Source: Microbacterium sp. 4R-513 (lineage in GTDB: Bacteria; Actinomycetota; Actinomycetes; Actinomycetales; Microbacteriaceae). Taken from it: 64,000 bases of DNA. The notes under the pieces are model-generated. The model saw only the letters and a list, made by a program, of their open reading frames with translations, did no database searches and had not been told where the DNA came from. This document shows, one piece after another, positions 26,849 to 35,641 of this stretch (its first letter is position 1; the number at the start of each line of letters is the position of its first letter). The translations under genes were made by a program, and so were the position numbers. The stretch covers positions 1,116,001 to 1,180,000 of the forward strand of contig NZ_CP049256.1 of NCBI RefSeq assembly GCF_011046485.1, given 5' to 3'.

Positions 26849-27229
26849 TCACTCTCCTTCATTCGAGGTGTTGTTCGAGGTGTTCTCTGGGGATTCGTCT
26901 TCGGCCAGCAGGGCGTCGAGGCGATCGACGCGGGCGCGCCACATGGTCTCGAAGCGGTCGAGCAGCTGGCGGGCGCGGGCGATCACGGCCGGGTCCGCCC
27001 GCACGAGCCGCTCGCGACCCTCGGCGCGCTTGACGATGAGACCGGCCGCTTCGAGCACCGCGACGTGCTTCTGCACCGCGGCGAACGACATGTCGTAGTC
27101 GCGCGCGAGCATCGACACCGACTGCTCGCGCTCGATCGTGCGGCGAAGGATGTCGCGGCGCGTCGCCGCGGCGAGCGCGTGGAAGATCCGGTCGATCTCA
27201 TCGTCTTCGAGCTCCATATGTACAACCAT
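26849..27229 (-). CDS. ArsR family transcriptional regulator
   Basis: A 126-residue winged-helix repressor. The recognition region reads MLARDYDMSFAAVQKHVAVLEAAGLI, and the wing contains EGRERLVRADP. No cysteine metal-binding motif is present, so it is of the non-metal type usually paired with AHSA1 genes. Two starts are possible: ATG 27229, which begins right at the predicted transcription start of a TTGACC-17-TAACGT promoter (leaderless), or ATG 27217. I chose 27229. A perfect 9-bp-arm palindrome covers the promoter end and the start, which implies autorepression. Confidence 0.92.
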   Translation of the reverse strand: MVVHMELEDDEIDRIFHALAAATRRDILRRTIEREQSVSMLARDYDMSFAAVQKHVAVLEAAGLIVKRAEGRERLVRADPAVIARARQLLDRFETMWRARVDRLDALLAEDESPENTSNNTSNEGE

Positions 27230-27266
27230 TTGGTTGTACGTTAGCGCCGCCGATCGGCGGGGTCAA
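27220..27266 (-). promoter_or_regulatory. ArsR promoter with overlapping operator
   Basis: On the minus strand, TTGACC (27266-27261), a 17-nt spacer and TAACGT (27243-27238) form a good sigma-A promoter. The palindrome GTACAACCA-2 nt-TGGTTGTAC (27220-27239) overlaps the -10 box, the transcription start and the start codon, so repressor binding would block initiation. Confidence 0.8.
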
Positions 27267-27320
27267 GACCCCAAGTAGGATGGATGCCGTCCGGCACCCT
27301 CGATCCAGGAGTTCAGCCGC

Positions 27321-29693
27321 GTGACCACCCCCGCTTCTTCGGCATCGGCCGAGGCATCCGTCCGTCCTGTCGCCGACACCGTCTCGAACGCCGAGGCGAC
27401 GCCCGAGAAGGAGCAGCCGTACGGCGCTCTGGGGCTGAAGGACGACGAGTACCAGCAGATCAAGAGCATCCTCGGCCGCCGTCCCACGTCGGGCGAGCTG
27501 GCGATGTACTCGGTCATGTGGTCGGAGCACTGCTCCTACAAGTCGTCGAAGATCTACCTCCGCAAGTTCGGCGAGAAGGTCTCGGACGAGATGAAGACCC
27601 GGCTCATGGTCGGCATGGGCCAGAACGCCGGCGTCGTCGACATCGGCGAGGGCTGGGCCGTCACCTTCAAGGTCGAGAGCCACAACCACCCGAGCTACAT
27701 CGAGCCGTTCCAGGGCGCCGCGACCGGCGTCGGCGGAATCGTGCGCGACATCATCTCGATGGGTGCCCGCCCCGTCGCCGTCATGGACCAGCTGCGCTTC
27801 GGCGCGATCGACGACCCCGACACTGCGCGCGTCGTCCACGGCGTCGTCAGCGGCATCTCGTTCTACGGCAACTGTCTCGGCCTGCCCAACATCGGCGGCG
27901 AGACCGTCTTCGACTCGGTCTACCAGGGCAACCCTCTCGTCAACGCGCTCGCCGTCGGCGTCCTTCGCCACGAAGACCTCAAGCTCGCCAACGCGTCGGG
28001 CGCTGGCAACCAGGTCGTGCTCTTCGGAGCCCGCACCGGCGGCGACGGCATCGGCGGGGCATCCATCCTCGCGTCCGACACGTTCTCGGAGGGCGGTCCG
28101 ACCAAGCGGCCGGCCGTGCAGGTCGGCGACCCCTTCGCCGAGAAGGTGCTCATCGAGTGCTGCCTCGAGCTCTACAAGGGCGAGCTCGTCGAGGCGATCC
28201 AGGATCTCGGCGCCGCCGGCATCTCGTGCGCGACGAGCGAGCTCGCGGCCAACGGCGGCTCGGGCATGCGCGTCGACCTCGAGAAGGTGCTGCTGCGCGA
28301 CCCGTCGCTCACGCCCGAGGAGATCCTCATGAGCGAGAGCCAGGAGCGCATGATGGCGATCGTGGCGCCCGAGAAGCTCGACGCCTTCCTCGCCGTGACG
28401 AAGAAGTGGGATGTCGAGACCTCCGTGCTCGGCGAGGTCACGGGCGACGGACGCCTGCAGATCTTCTGGCACGGCGAGCAGATCGTCGACGTCGACCCCT
28501 CGACGGTCGCTGTGGACGGCCCCGTGTACGAGCGGCCCGTCGCCTATCCGGCGTGGATCGACGCCCTCCGCGACGACTCCGCATCCGCCCTGCCCCGGTC
28601 GAACGACCCCGAGACACTCCGCTCGCAGTTCGCGCAGCTCGTGGCGAGCCCGAACCTCGCCGACACCGACTGGGTCACGAACCAGTACGACCGCTACGTC
28701 ATGGGCAACACCGCCCTGTCGTTCCCGGACGACGCCGGCATGGTGCGCGTCGACGAGCACTCCGGCCTCGGCTTCGCGATCGCCACCGACTGCAACGGCC
28801 GCTTCTGCCAGCTCGACCCCTACCAGGGGGCCAAGCTCGCCCTCGCCGAGGCGTACCGCAACGTCGCCGTCACCGGCGCCATCCCGACCGCCGTCACCGA
28901 CTGCCTCAACTTCGGCTCGCCCGAGAACCCCGAGGTCATGTGGCAGTTCTCGCAGGCGGTCGACGGCCTCGCCGACGGATGCCTCGAGCTCGGCATCCCC
29001 GTCACGGGCGGCAACGTCAGCTTCTACAACCAGACCGGCGACGTGCCGATCTTCCCGACTCCGGTCGTGGGCGTGCTCGGCATCATCGACGACGTCGCCC
29101 GTCGCATCCCCTCGGGGTGGCAGGACGAAGGGGAGAACATCTACCTCCTCGGCGTCACCGCCACCGAGCTCAGCGGATCGGCGTGGGCCGGCACGGTGCA
29201 CGGCCACCTCGGCGGACGGCCGCCCGCGGTCGACCTCGGTCACGAGAAGCGGCTCGCAGAGCTGCTGCACGCGGCATCCCTGCAGTCCCTCGTCTCGAGC
29301 GCGCACGACCTCTCCTCCGGCGGTCTGGCGCAGGCCCTCGCCGAGGGCGTCATGCGCTTCGGTGTCGGCGCACGCGTGTGGCTCACCGAGATCATGGAGC
29401 GCGACGGGGTGGATGCCGCGACCGCCCTCTTCTCGGAGTCGACCGGCCGTGTCATCGTCAGCGTGCCGCGCGAGGACGACGTGAAGTTCCGCGGGCTCTG
29501 CGAAGGACGCGGCTACCCGGTGCTCCGCATCGGCGTGACCGACGCGCCCGCCGCCGAGGGCGCGGTCCTCGAGGTGCAGGGCCTCTTCACGCTGCCGCTC
29601 GCCGAGCTGCGCGACCTGTCGAGTGCGACGCTTCCGGCGTTCTTCGGGCCGACGGTCGCCGAGCCTGCCGGCACGCGCGGGTCCCACGCCTAA
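27321..29693 (+). CDS. purL: Phosphoribosylformylglycinamidine synthase subunit PurL
   Basis: ATP-dependent synthetase subunit that turns FGAR into FGAM with PurQ and PurS; 790 residues, the small-PurL class. Motifs: [12 protein letters not shown] with the catalytic His near residue 70; [19 protein letters not shown]; a second AIRS-like half with ATDCNGRFC and [12 protein letters not shown]. The N-terminus has about 25 extra residues of low complexity. The GTG at 27321, with AGGAG 10 nt before it, is the start. Unlike in many actinobacteria, it is not next to purSQ (5.1-6.1 kb). A small membrane-protein gene follows. Confidence 0.97.
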   Translation: MTTPASSASAEASVRPVADTVSNAEATPEKEQPYGALGLKDDEYQQIKSILGRRPTSGELAMYSVMWSEHCSYKSSKIYLRKFGEKVSDEMKTRLMVGMGQNAGVVDIGEGWAVTFKVESHNHPSYIEPFQGAATGVGGIVRDIISMGARPVAVMDQLRFGAIDDPDTARVVHGVVSGISFYGNCLGLPNIGGETVFDSVYQGNPLVNALAVGVLRHEDLKLANASGAGNQVVLFGARTGGDGIGGASILASDTFSEGGPTKRPAVQVGDPFAEKVLIECCLELYKGELVEAIQDLGAAGISCATSELAANGGSGMRVDLEKVLLRDPSLTPEEILMSESQERMMAIVAPEKLDAFLAVTKKWDVETSVLGEVTGDGRLQIFWHGEQIVDVDPSTVAVDGPVYERPVAYPAWIDALRDDSASALPRSNDPETLRSQFAQLVASPNLADTDWVTNQYDRYVMGNTALSFPDDAGMVRVDEHSGLGFAIATDCNGRFCQLDPYQGAKLALAEAYRNVAVTGAIPTAVTDCLNFGSPENPEVMWQFSQAVDGLADGCLELGIPVTGGNVSFYNQTGDVPIFPTPVVGVLGIIDDVARRIPSGWQDEGENIYLLGVTATELSGSAWAGTVHGHLGGRPPAVDLGHEKRLAELLHAASLQSLVSSAHDLSSGGLAQALAEGVMRFGVGARVWLTEIMERDGVDAATALFSESTGRVIVSVPREDDVKFRGLCEGRGYPVLRIGVTDAPAAEGAVLEVQGLFTLPLAELRDLSSATLPAFFGPTVAEPAGTRGSHA

Positions 29694-29702
29694 ACTGAAC
29701 GC

Positions 29703-29837
29703 ATGTCCCACGACGACGAGTACGCCGACTTCAACGGCGCGCGACAGCGCCGCGTCAAGGTGACGGCGTGGATCGTCATCGTGAGTCTCATCATCGTCGG
29801 CGGCGGCGCGACGGTCCTCGCTCTGCTCTTCGGCTGA
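29703..29837 (+). CDS. Small membrane protein downstream of purL
   Basis: A 44-residue ORF with a charged N-terminus (DDEYADFNGARQRRVK) and one C-terminal helix (WIVIVSLIIVGGGATVLALL). The ATG at 29703 has a TAAACT box 6 nt upstream, the same arrangement as many annotated genes here, which supports its being real. It lies 10 nt after purL. No known family is recognised; orientation is probably N-terminus inside, by the positive charges. Confidence 0.7.
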   Translation: MSHDDEYADFNGARQRRVKVTAWIVIVSLIIVGGGATVLALLFG

Positions 29838-29927
29838 GCGCGAACCCCCCGCGGAGGCGATGCCTCCCGCCCAAGGGATTCGGCTGATCCCCAGCCGTCG
29901 GGGCCGTGCCCGGGCTAGCATGGCGGC

Positions 29928-30911
29928 GTGGATCCGCTGTGGGCGATGATCGCCGAGCTGTGGTGGATCGTGCCGGTCACGACCGGGGCGGGGGTGATTG
30001 CGATGCTCGGAATGCGCCATCAGCGCACCATCGACGCGCGTCGGCTGGAGTACGACGCCGCGCGACTCGAACTGCACGACGCTCGCGCGCACGCGTGGTC
30101 GACACGCGGCGCGCTGAAGCTCGCCCGCGCAGAACTCGAGCACGTGCAGGCGGAGCGGGCCGCGGCGCGAGCCTCAGGCTCGGACGTCGCAGCCGCGCGT
30201 CGGCGCCTCGCCGTCGCGCAGCGAGAAGTGCGGGCGGCCGCGACCGAAGTTCGGATGCGGCGGGTGCGCGTCAGCGCCGCCCGCGCGGGGCTCGCCGCGA
30301 CGACCGACCCCGAGCACCGGCCTCTCGCCCGCGTGATGGCGGCGCACGACGACATCACGCAGCGCTGGCTCGCGTACGAGACCGACCCCGCCCGCCGGAT
30401 CGTGTTCCCTGGCATGAGCGACGGCCGTGTGCCTGCGACCGCCGCCTACCTGACGGCCCGCGCTGAGGCGCAGCGCCTCCGGCCGCCGTCATCGCAGACG
30501 CGGATGACCCCGGTGCAGTACGTCGCCTACCGCAATGCCGTCGACGAGCTCGCGCGCACCTTCGAGGCCGCCGAGCGCCTGGCGTGGCAGGAGGCGCGAG
30601 CCGCCGGGATGGTCGCGCCCGAGCCTCGGCCGGAACCGGCCGTCGTCTGGGCGGCGGCCGCCCAGCAGTTCATCGACCGCTCGAGCGCAGCGATCGCGTG
30701 GGCGAGCGACAACGCCCCGTCGATCGTGGCGATGGCGCAGCGCCTCAACGACATGACTGCCCCGCGAACGGCCAAGGCGCCTTCGGCTGCCTCCTCGCAG
30801 AGGACGGATGCCCCGCCCCCGCCGCAGCGCACCCCACCGCCACCGGCGCGAGACTCCCGTCAGCCGGTCTGGCCGGTGCCCGCTCGGGGTTCCCAGCGCT
30901 CCGCTTCCTGA
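29928..30911 (+). CDS. Hypothetical coiled-coil membrane-anchored protein, paralogue 1
   Basis: A 327-residue protein of unknown function. Residues 5-28 form an N-terminal membrane helix. Residues about 35-125 are Ala/Arg/Glu-rich heptads (coiled coil). A conserved core at about 140-225 reads AHDDITQRWLAYETD, FPGMSDGRVPATAAYL, LRPPSSQTRMTPVQY. The C-terminal 60 residues are Pro/Ser-rich and end near VWPVPARG. The core and the WPVP tail motif recur in the next gene. The GTG start has TAGCAT 6 nt upstream. Not recognised as any named family. Confidence 0.85.
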   Translation: MDPLWAMIAELWWIVPVTTGAGVIAMLGMRHQRTIDARRLEYDAARLELHDARAHAWSTRGALKLARAELEHVQAERAAARASGSDVAAARRRLAVAQREVRAAATEVRMRRVRVSAARAGLAATTDPEHRPLARVMAAHDDITQRWLAYETDPARRIVFPGMSDGRVPATAAYLTARAEAQRLRPPSSQTRMTPVQYVAYRNAVDELARTFEAAERLAWQEARAAGMVAPEPRPEPAVVWAAAAQQFIDRSSAAIAWASDNAPSIVAMAQRLNDMTAPRTAKAPSAASSQRTDAPPPPQRTPPPPARDSRQPVWPVPARGSQRSAS

Positions 30912-30963
30912 CCGTCGTCTGACTCTCCGGACGCGGACGCCGCTGCGCCGTTAGCATGACAGG

Positions 30964-32025
30964 GTGGAGCCGATCTTCCAGTTCATCGGCGGCTTCTGGT
31001 GGCTGATCTTCCCGCTTTTCGGCGTGTTGGCCTCTCTCGGAAGCGCCTGGGAACGTGGTGCGCGCCGCCGGCATCGGCGGCGGCTCGAAGTGCTGCACGC
31101 GAAGGCCGAGCTGAAGGCCGCGCAGGCGGCGGCTCGCGGCCGCATCGCCTACCCCGTCACCGGCTCGGTGGCGCAGCAGCTGCCCGACGCGCAACCGGCG
31201 CCCACCGCGCACGGCCACGCGTCGGCGGCGGCGAGCCAGCTCGAGCGCCTGTTCGCCGCTCATGACGCCGTGACCGCCCGTTGGCTCGAGTACGAGCTGG
31301 ACGTCTCGAAGCTCATCGCCTTCCCGGCGATGAGCGACGGACGGCAGCCCCTCACGGCGGCGTTCCTCCGCGCCAAGAAGGTCGCCGACGGGCTACGCCC
31401 CCCGACCGCGAAGACGCGGCTGACCAAGGCCCAGTTCACGGAGTACCGGGACGCCGTCACCGACTACGAGGTGGCGTTCGACGTCGCTGAGCGCGACGCG
31501 CGGCGCATCAAGGACTCCGGTTTCACCGACGTCGAGCGCAAGCGGCTCGACACCGCGAAGCAGCTCCTCACCGTCGCGATCGACCAGGCGGCGACGCCGG
31601 CAGAGCGGCAACTCGCCTACAAGCGCGTCCGCGAAGAGCTCGACGGGCTCATCTCGCTCTCAGACGAGGCCATCGTCGTGCTCGAGAAGCAGGTCGGCCA
31701 CGAGCTGACGGCCGGCCCCTCGGCCGCATCGTCCTCCGCTCGGACGACGGATGCCGCGTCCCCGCCCGCCGAGCCGGTCCCGGTTCGCTCGCCCGCCGTG
31801 GGGTCGGCCGGCGCAGGCTCCGCCGCCGGCGCGGCTCCCGCCACACCTCCGGCTCCCCAGCCCACCGCGGCTCCCGGGGCTGGCGGAGCCGAGGCATCCG
31901 GAGCTCCTCAGCCCATGCGCGCTCCGGCACCCGGCGCATCGCGCCCCGGTCAGACATGGCCCGTGCCGTCGCGCACGACCGACACCGCGCCGGGGCGGAT
32001 CGTCCGCCCCAAGCCCCGTCCCTGA
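30964..32025 (+). CDS. Hypothetical coiled-coil membrane-anchored protein, paralogue 2
   Basis: A 353-residue relative of the preceding protein. It has an N-terminal helix (FIGGFWWLIFPLFGVLASLG), a short basic segment, and the same core: AHDAVTARWLEYELD, FPAMSDGRQPLTAAFL, LRPPTAKTRLTKAQF, EYRDAV, then a helical region with DVERKRLDTAKQLL. A long Pro/Ala tail ends in QTWPVPSR. The first paralogue lacks the DVERKRLDTAKQLL helix. GTG 30964 has TAGCAT 6 nt upstream. The two genes probably arose by tandem duplication. Function unknown; a cytoplasmic domain tethered to the membrane is inferred. Confidence 0.85.
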   Translation: MEPIFQFIGGFWWLIFPLFGVLASLGSAWERGARRRHRRRLEVLHAKAELKAAQAAARGRIAYPVTGSVAQQLPDAQPAPTAHGHASAAASQLERLFAAHDAVTARWLEYELDVSKLIAFPAMSDGRQPLTAAFLRAKKVADGLRPPTAKTRLTKAQFTEYRDAVTDYEVAFDVAERDARRIKDSGFTDVERKRLDTAKQLLTVAIDQAATPAERQLAYKRVREELDGLISLSDEAIVVLEKQVGHELTAGPSAASSSARTTDAASPPAEPVPVRSPAVGSAGAGSAAGAAPATPPAPQPTAAPGAGGAEASGAPQPMRAPAPGASRPGQTWPVPSRTTDTAPGRIVRPKPRP

Positions 32026-32029
32026 CGGG

Positions 32030-33121
32030 TCACGCGAGAGGCGGGGGTCCGGCCTTCTCGTCGATAGGTGTCTGCGCGGCGATCCAGCCGTCGATGCGCT
32101 CGAACCACGCGAAGAGCCACTCGGCCTGGGCGTCGCGCTCCGCCGGGATCTCGGCCCGGGGCACGCGCCAGGCGCGCATCGTGATGCGCTTGTCCATCGG
32201 CAGATCGCGCCAGATGTCCGCCATCGTCACGAGGCGGTCAAGACCCGTGTGTGCGATGAACACGACGTCGGCGTCGACGGATGCCTCGAGCGCCGCGTAC
32301 ATGCCGCCCGGCTGGGGAGGCATGACGTGGGTCATGGCCTCGGCGCGGTCGGCGAGAGCTGTGCGCCCGGCGTCGCGGAGCCGGTCGATGCGGCTGCGCC
32401 GGCGGGTCGACGTCATGTTGCCACCCTCCGGGAAGATCACGAAGGCGTCGTCCGGCCCGAGGTCCGTCGCGAGGTCGCGGAGACTCTCTTCTACACTGTG
32501 CCCGCCGCCGTGCGTCTTCCCTCCGAAGCCTGACGGGACGATGAACCGGGTGGGGATGCGGTTGAGGAGCACGTCGATCGCGGGGTCCCACTGCATCGTG
32601 TACTTGAGCACGATGCGCGGACGCCGGTCGACCTCGTTGAGCAGCGTGTGGATGAGGATGAACGAGTCGCCCGGCCCCGCATGCCTGCTCGCCACGACGA
32701 GCGGAGTGCCGGGGGCGAAGAGCGCATCGAAGGCGGCGGTCGCGGCATCCGTCTCTTCCGCATCGCTGCCGGACGTGACGATCGCGAGCCGCAGCACCGA
32801 CCCGAACACGTCGAAGAGGATCTCGAGCCCGCGGGCGCCGATGCGGTAGTGCGCTGCGCGAAAGGCGGGGGTGTCGAGCTTCCAGCCGAACCCGGACGCG
32901 ATCCAGAGGGCGAACATCACAACGAGGAGCGCCGAGTCCCACAGCAGGTACACCGTCACGAGCCAGAGCACGCGCGGCAGCCGGAAGCGGCCGGGGACGA
33001 GCGACGTCAGGCCGATCGCGCCGAGCAGCCAGAGCGGGATCGTGACGACGAGCAGCAGCGCCACGACGATGACGAGAGGGGCGAGGATCACGCGGCGCAC
33101 CCACTTGGGAGGCAGCCTCAT
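32030..33121 (-). CDS. 1-acyl-sn-glycerol-3-phosphate acyltransferase-like (PlsC domain)
   Basis: Membrane-associated acyltransferase, 363 residues, for phospholipid synthesis or remodelling. Two N-terminal hydrophobic segments (residues about 10-45 and 50-75) are followed by a PlsC domain. The usual HxxxxD box appears as SRHAGPGDSF, and the substrate loop as FPEGGNMTS. The ATG at 33121 overlaps the stop of the patatin gene (ATGA). Last gene of the chorismate mutase-patatin-acyltransferase operon; a lipase paired with an acyltransferase suggests deacylation/reacylation of lipids. Confidence 0.88.
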   Translation of the reverse strand: MRLPPKWVRRVILAPLVIVVALLLVVTIPLWLLGAIGLTSLVPGRFRLPRVLWLVTVYLLWDSALLVVMFALWIASGFGWKLDTPAFRAAHYRIGARGLEILFDVFGSVLRLAIVTSGSDAEETDAATAAFDALFAPGTPLVVASRHAGPGDSFILIHTLLNEVDRRPRIVLKYTMQWDPAIDVLLNRIPTRFIVPSGFGGKTHGGGHSVEESLRDLATDLGPDDAFVIFPEGGNMTSTRRRSRIDRLRDAGRTALADRAEAMTHVMPPQPGGMYAALEASVDADVVFIAHTGLDRLVTMADIWRDLPMDKRITMRAWRVPRAEIPAERDAQAEWLFAWFERIDGWIAAQTPIDEKAGPPPLA

Positions 33122-34053
33122 TCGGGCGCCCTTCCGTCGACGGATGCCTCGGCTCCGCCGCCCTGCGCTTCCCCCGCCTCGTCGGCTCCGCGTGGCTGGG
33201 CGCTGCCGTCCGCGCCGAGCGGAGGCATCCCGCGTGCGAAGAGAAAGTCCCTCGTCGCCTCGTACGCGCGCTCGATCCGCTGCTCGAGGGTGTCGAGACG
33301 GCGGTACGCACGCAGCGAGTCGTCGCCCTCGATGGGTCCGCCACTCGGCAGCACGAAGAGGTCGACGCCCTCGGGAAGCGTTGCGAGGTCTCGCGCGAAG
33401 CGGTGACGGCGCGCGATCTCGAAGGCGACCCGCGCCGTGTCGACCGCCGAACGCGGCACGACGAGCGGCGTCTCGACGCGGCCGACCTGCAGCACGAAGA
33501 TCGTCCGCGCACCGGCCGCTACGGCCTGCTCGATCGGGATCGAGTTGACGATCCCGCCGTCCATGTAGTGCTCGCCGTCGATCGCCGTGGGTGGGAGCAG
33601 GCCCGGGACGGATGCCGAGGCGAGGATCGCGTCGATGAGCGGGCCCGAGTCGAAGACGTGCTCGGCGGCCCGCTCGATGCTCGCCGCGACCACCTGCAGC
33701 GGGACCGCGAGGTCTTCGAACCGCGTCGAGGCGCCGAGGCTGTGCTCGAGGAGCACGCGGAGCGGAAGCGGGGAGTTGAGGTGCGTCTTGGTCTTCACGA
33801 GCCGGCCCAGCTGGCTCATGAGCGAGTCGCCGTAGACGGCGCTCGCCTCGGGCGACGTCCACGCGTGCAGGAGCGTGTCGATGACGCCCAGCGTCGGATC
33901 CTTCGCCACGAGTGCGCCGTTGATCGCGCCGATCGACGTCCCGACAACGAGGTCCGGGTGCACGCCCGACTCGAAGAGCCCGCGGATCATCCCGATCTCC
34001 ACCGCGCCCCGCACGCCTCCCCCACCCAGGACGAAGGCGATCGGACCTTCCAT
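33118..34053 (-). CDS. Patatin-like phospholipase
   Basis: A 311-residue serine hydrolase. The oxyanion loop is FVLGGGGVRGAVEIG near residue 8, the nucleophile Ser lies in VGTSIGAING (GxSxG), and the catalytic Asp in HYMDGGIVNSIP. The last 40 residues are low-complexity Gly/Ala/Asp. There is no signal peptide, so it acts in the cytoplasm or at the inner membrane face. ATG start 4 nt after the chorismate mutase stop; the end overlaps the acyltransferase gene. Confidence 0.93.
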   Translation of the reverse strand: MEGPIAFVLGGGGVRGAVEIGMIRGLFESGVHPDLVVGTSIGAINGALVAKDPTLGVIDTLLHAWTSPEASAVYGDSLMSQLGRLVKTKTHLNSPLPLRVLLEHSLGASTRFEDLAVPLQVVAASIERAAEHVFDSGPLIDAILASASVPGLLPPTAIDGEHYMDGGIVNSIPIEQAVAAGARTIFVLQVGRVETPLVVPRSAVDTARVAFEIARRHRFARDLATLPEGVDLFVLPSGGPIEGDDSLRAYRRLDTLEQRIERAYEATRDFLFARGMPPLGADGSAQPRGADEAGEAQGGGAEASVDGRAPE

Positions 34054-34057
34054 CGGG

Positions 34058-34354
34058 TCAGCGGCCGTCGGCGGCCGCGGTGTGGTGCCGGATGACCTCG
34101 GCGACGACGAAGTTGAACCACTTCTCGGCGAACTCGGGATCGAGTTCGGCCTCGTGCGAGAGCGAGCGGAGGCGCGCGATCTGCTGCTCCTCGCGGGCCG
34201 GATCGGAAGCCGGCATCCCGTGCTCGGCCTTGAGCTCGCCGACCTGCTTGGTGCAGCGGAAGCGCTCGGCCAGCATGAAGACGAGCGCCGCGTCGATGTT
34301 GTCGATGCTTCCTCGCAGACGCTGGAGAGTCAGCGTCGGGTCCTCGCCTGTCAT
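34058..34354 (-). CDS. Chorismate mutase (AroQ class)
   Basis: A 98-residue helical protein converting chorismate to prephenate for Phe/Tyr synthesis. The pattern LQRLRGSIDNIDAALVFMLAERF, with Arg in the first helix, is followed by KQVGELK and DPAREEQQIARLR, typical of the AroQ fold. The ATG at 34354 follows GGAGG. Upstream in-frame sequence has no similarity and was excluded. It is first in an operon with patatin and acyltransferase genes, an odd functional mix that is probably only positional. Confidence 0.92.
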   Translation of the reverse strand: MTGEDPTLTLQRLRGSIDNIDAALVFMLAERFRCTKQVGELKAEHGMPASDPAREEQQIARLRSLSHEAELDPEFAEKWFNFVVAEVIRHHTAAADGR

Positions 34355-34413
34355 GGGTGGTTCCTCCTCGTTCCTCGACCCTATCGCGAGGGGGTAAGGC
34401 CTAGAGTGTGGCC

Positions 34414-35616
34414 ATGACCGAAGCCATCGAGGGTGCCCGCCCACTCTCCGCCGACCCGGCGGCCGGCACGGACGCCGCTCCGGCGGCCGGCACGGACGCC
34501 GCCGATGCGAGCGTGAACGAGCTCATTCCCGCCGTCATCGTCGACAGGCCGCAGCGCGAGGTGTGGACGAACGTCGGCCACCCGTTCGCGACCGGGCTCG
34601 TCCTCACGATCGGCGCACTTGCGGCCATCGCGCTGGGAGTCGCCTTCGTCAACCTCTCGACGATCGTGATCTACATCGTGATGGCCCTGTTCGTCGCCCT
34701 CGCGCTCGACCCTGTCGTCAAGCGGCTCGAGCGCCGCAACGTGTCGCGTCCGTGGGGCATCGTCATCGTCTACGGCACGTTCGGGATCCTTCTCGTGCTG
34801 GTGCTCTGGTTCCTCATCCCGGCGTTGTTCTCGCAGGGTCAGGAGCTGATCAAGAACATCCCGTCGCTCGTCGCGGAGTTCCAGAAGTCGGACTTCTACA
34901 AGTGGCTGCAGGACACGTTCGGCAGCCAGGCCGGGACGATGCTGAAGCAGGTTCAGGCGTTCTTCACCAATCCGTCGAACCTCGCGGCGATCGGCGGCGG
35001 GATCGTCAAGGTCGGCGTCAACATCGGCCTCGCGATCTCGGGGCTGCTCATCATCCTCGTGCTGAGCCTGTACTTCCTCGCGGGGCTGCCGGCGATGAAG
35101 GTCGCGTTCGCTCAGCTCACCCCGGCACACAGCCGCCCGACGGTCACGAGCCTCACCAACCAGATCACGGACTCCATCGGCGGCTACCTCACCGGCATGG
35201 TGATACTCGCGTTCTTCAACTCGGTCGTCGGCCTCATCCTGCACCTCGTGCTCGGTCTGCCGTTCCCGTTCCTCATGGCCGTGGCCGCGTTCTGCATCAC
35301 GCTGATCCCGCTCATCGGGTCGGTCTGCTACTGGGTGTTCGCGACCGTCGTCGCCCTCTTCTCGGATCCGGTCGCCGCGCTGATCTTCGCGATCGTCTAC
35401 CTGATCTACATTCAGGTCGAGGCATATGTCCTCACCCCGCGGGTCATGAACAAGACGGTGTCGGTGCCGGGAGCCCTCGTCGTGATCGGCGCTCTCGTCG
35501 GCGGCACGCTCCTGGGCCTCCTTGGCGCCCTTGTCGCGATCCCGGTCACGGCTTCGATCCTGCTCATCATCAAGCAGATCTTCATCCCGCGTCAGGACCG
35601 CAAGGTCAAGACCTGA
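34414..35616 (+). CDS. AI-2E family transporter
   Basis: A 400-residue membrane protein with about eight helices, of the TqsA/PerM (AI-2 exporter-like) family. The conserved C-terminal block is VEAYVLTPRVMNKTVSVPG, followed by ALVGGTLLGLLGALVAIPV. The first 50 residues are Ala/Asp-rich and hydrophilic, with a small internal repeat (AAGTDAAPAAGTDAAD). The start is the ATG at 34414 because TAGAGT lies 6 nt upstream; a GTG at 34408 is possible. Function in AI-2 export is known for few members; some move ions or other solutes, so no substrate is claimed. Confidence 0.92.
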   Translation: MTEAIEGARPLSADPAAGTDAAPAAGTDAADASVNELIPAVIVDRPQREVWTNVGHPFATGLVLTIGALAAIALGVAFVNLSTIVIYIVMALFVALALDPVVKRLERRNVSRPWGIVIVYGTFGILLVLVLWFLIPALFSQGQELIKNIPSLVAEFQKSDFYKWLQDTFGSQAGTMLKQVQAFFTNPSNLAAIGGGIVKVGVNIGLAISGLLIILVLSLYFLAGLPAMKVAFAQLTPAHSRPTVTSLTNQITDSIGGYLTGMVILAFFNSVVGLILHLVLGLPFPFLMAVAAFCITLIPLIGSVCYWVFATVVALFSDPVAALIFAIVYLIYIQVEAYVLTPRVMNKTVSVPGALVVIGALVGGTLLGLLGALVAIPVTASILLIIKQIFIPRQDRKVKT

Positions 35617-35641
35617 TCGGGCGATGGATGCCTCGCGCCGC

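Noticed and set aside
27198..30143. A 981-codon open frame opposite purL
   Set aside because: It covers a clearly coding plus-strand purL and has shadow-type composition.
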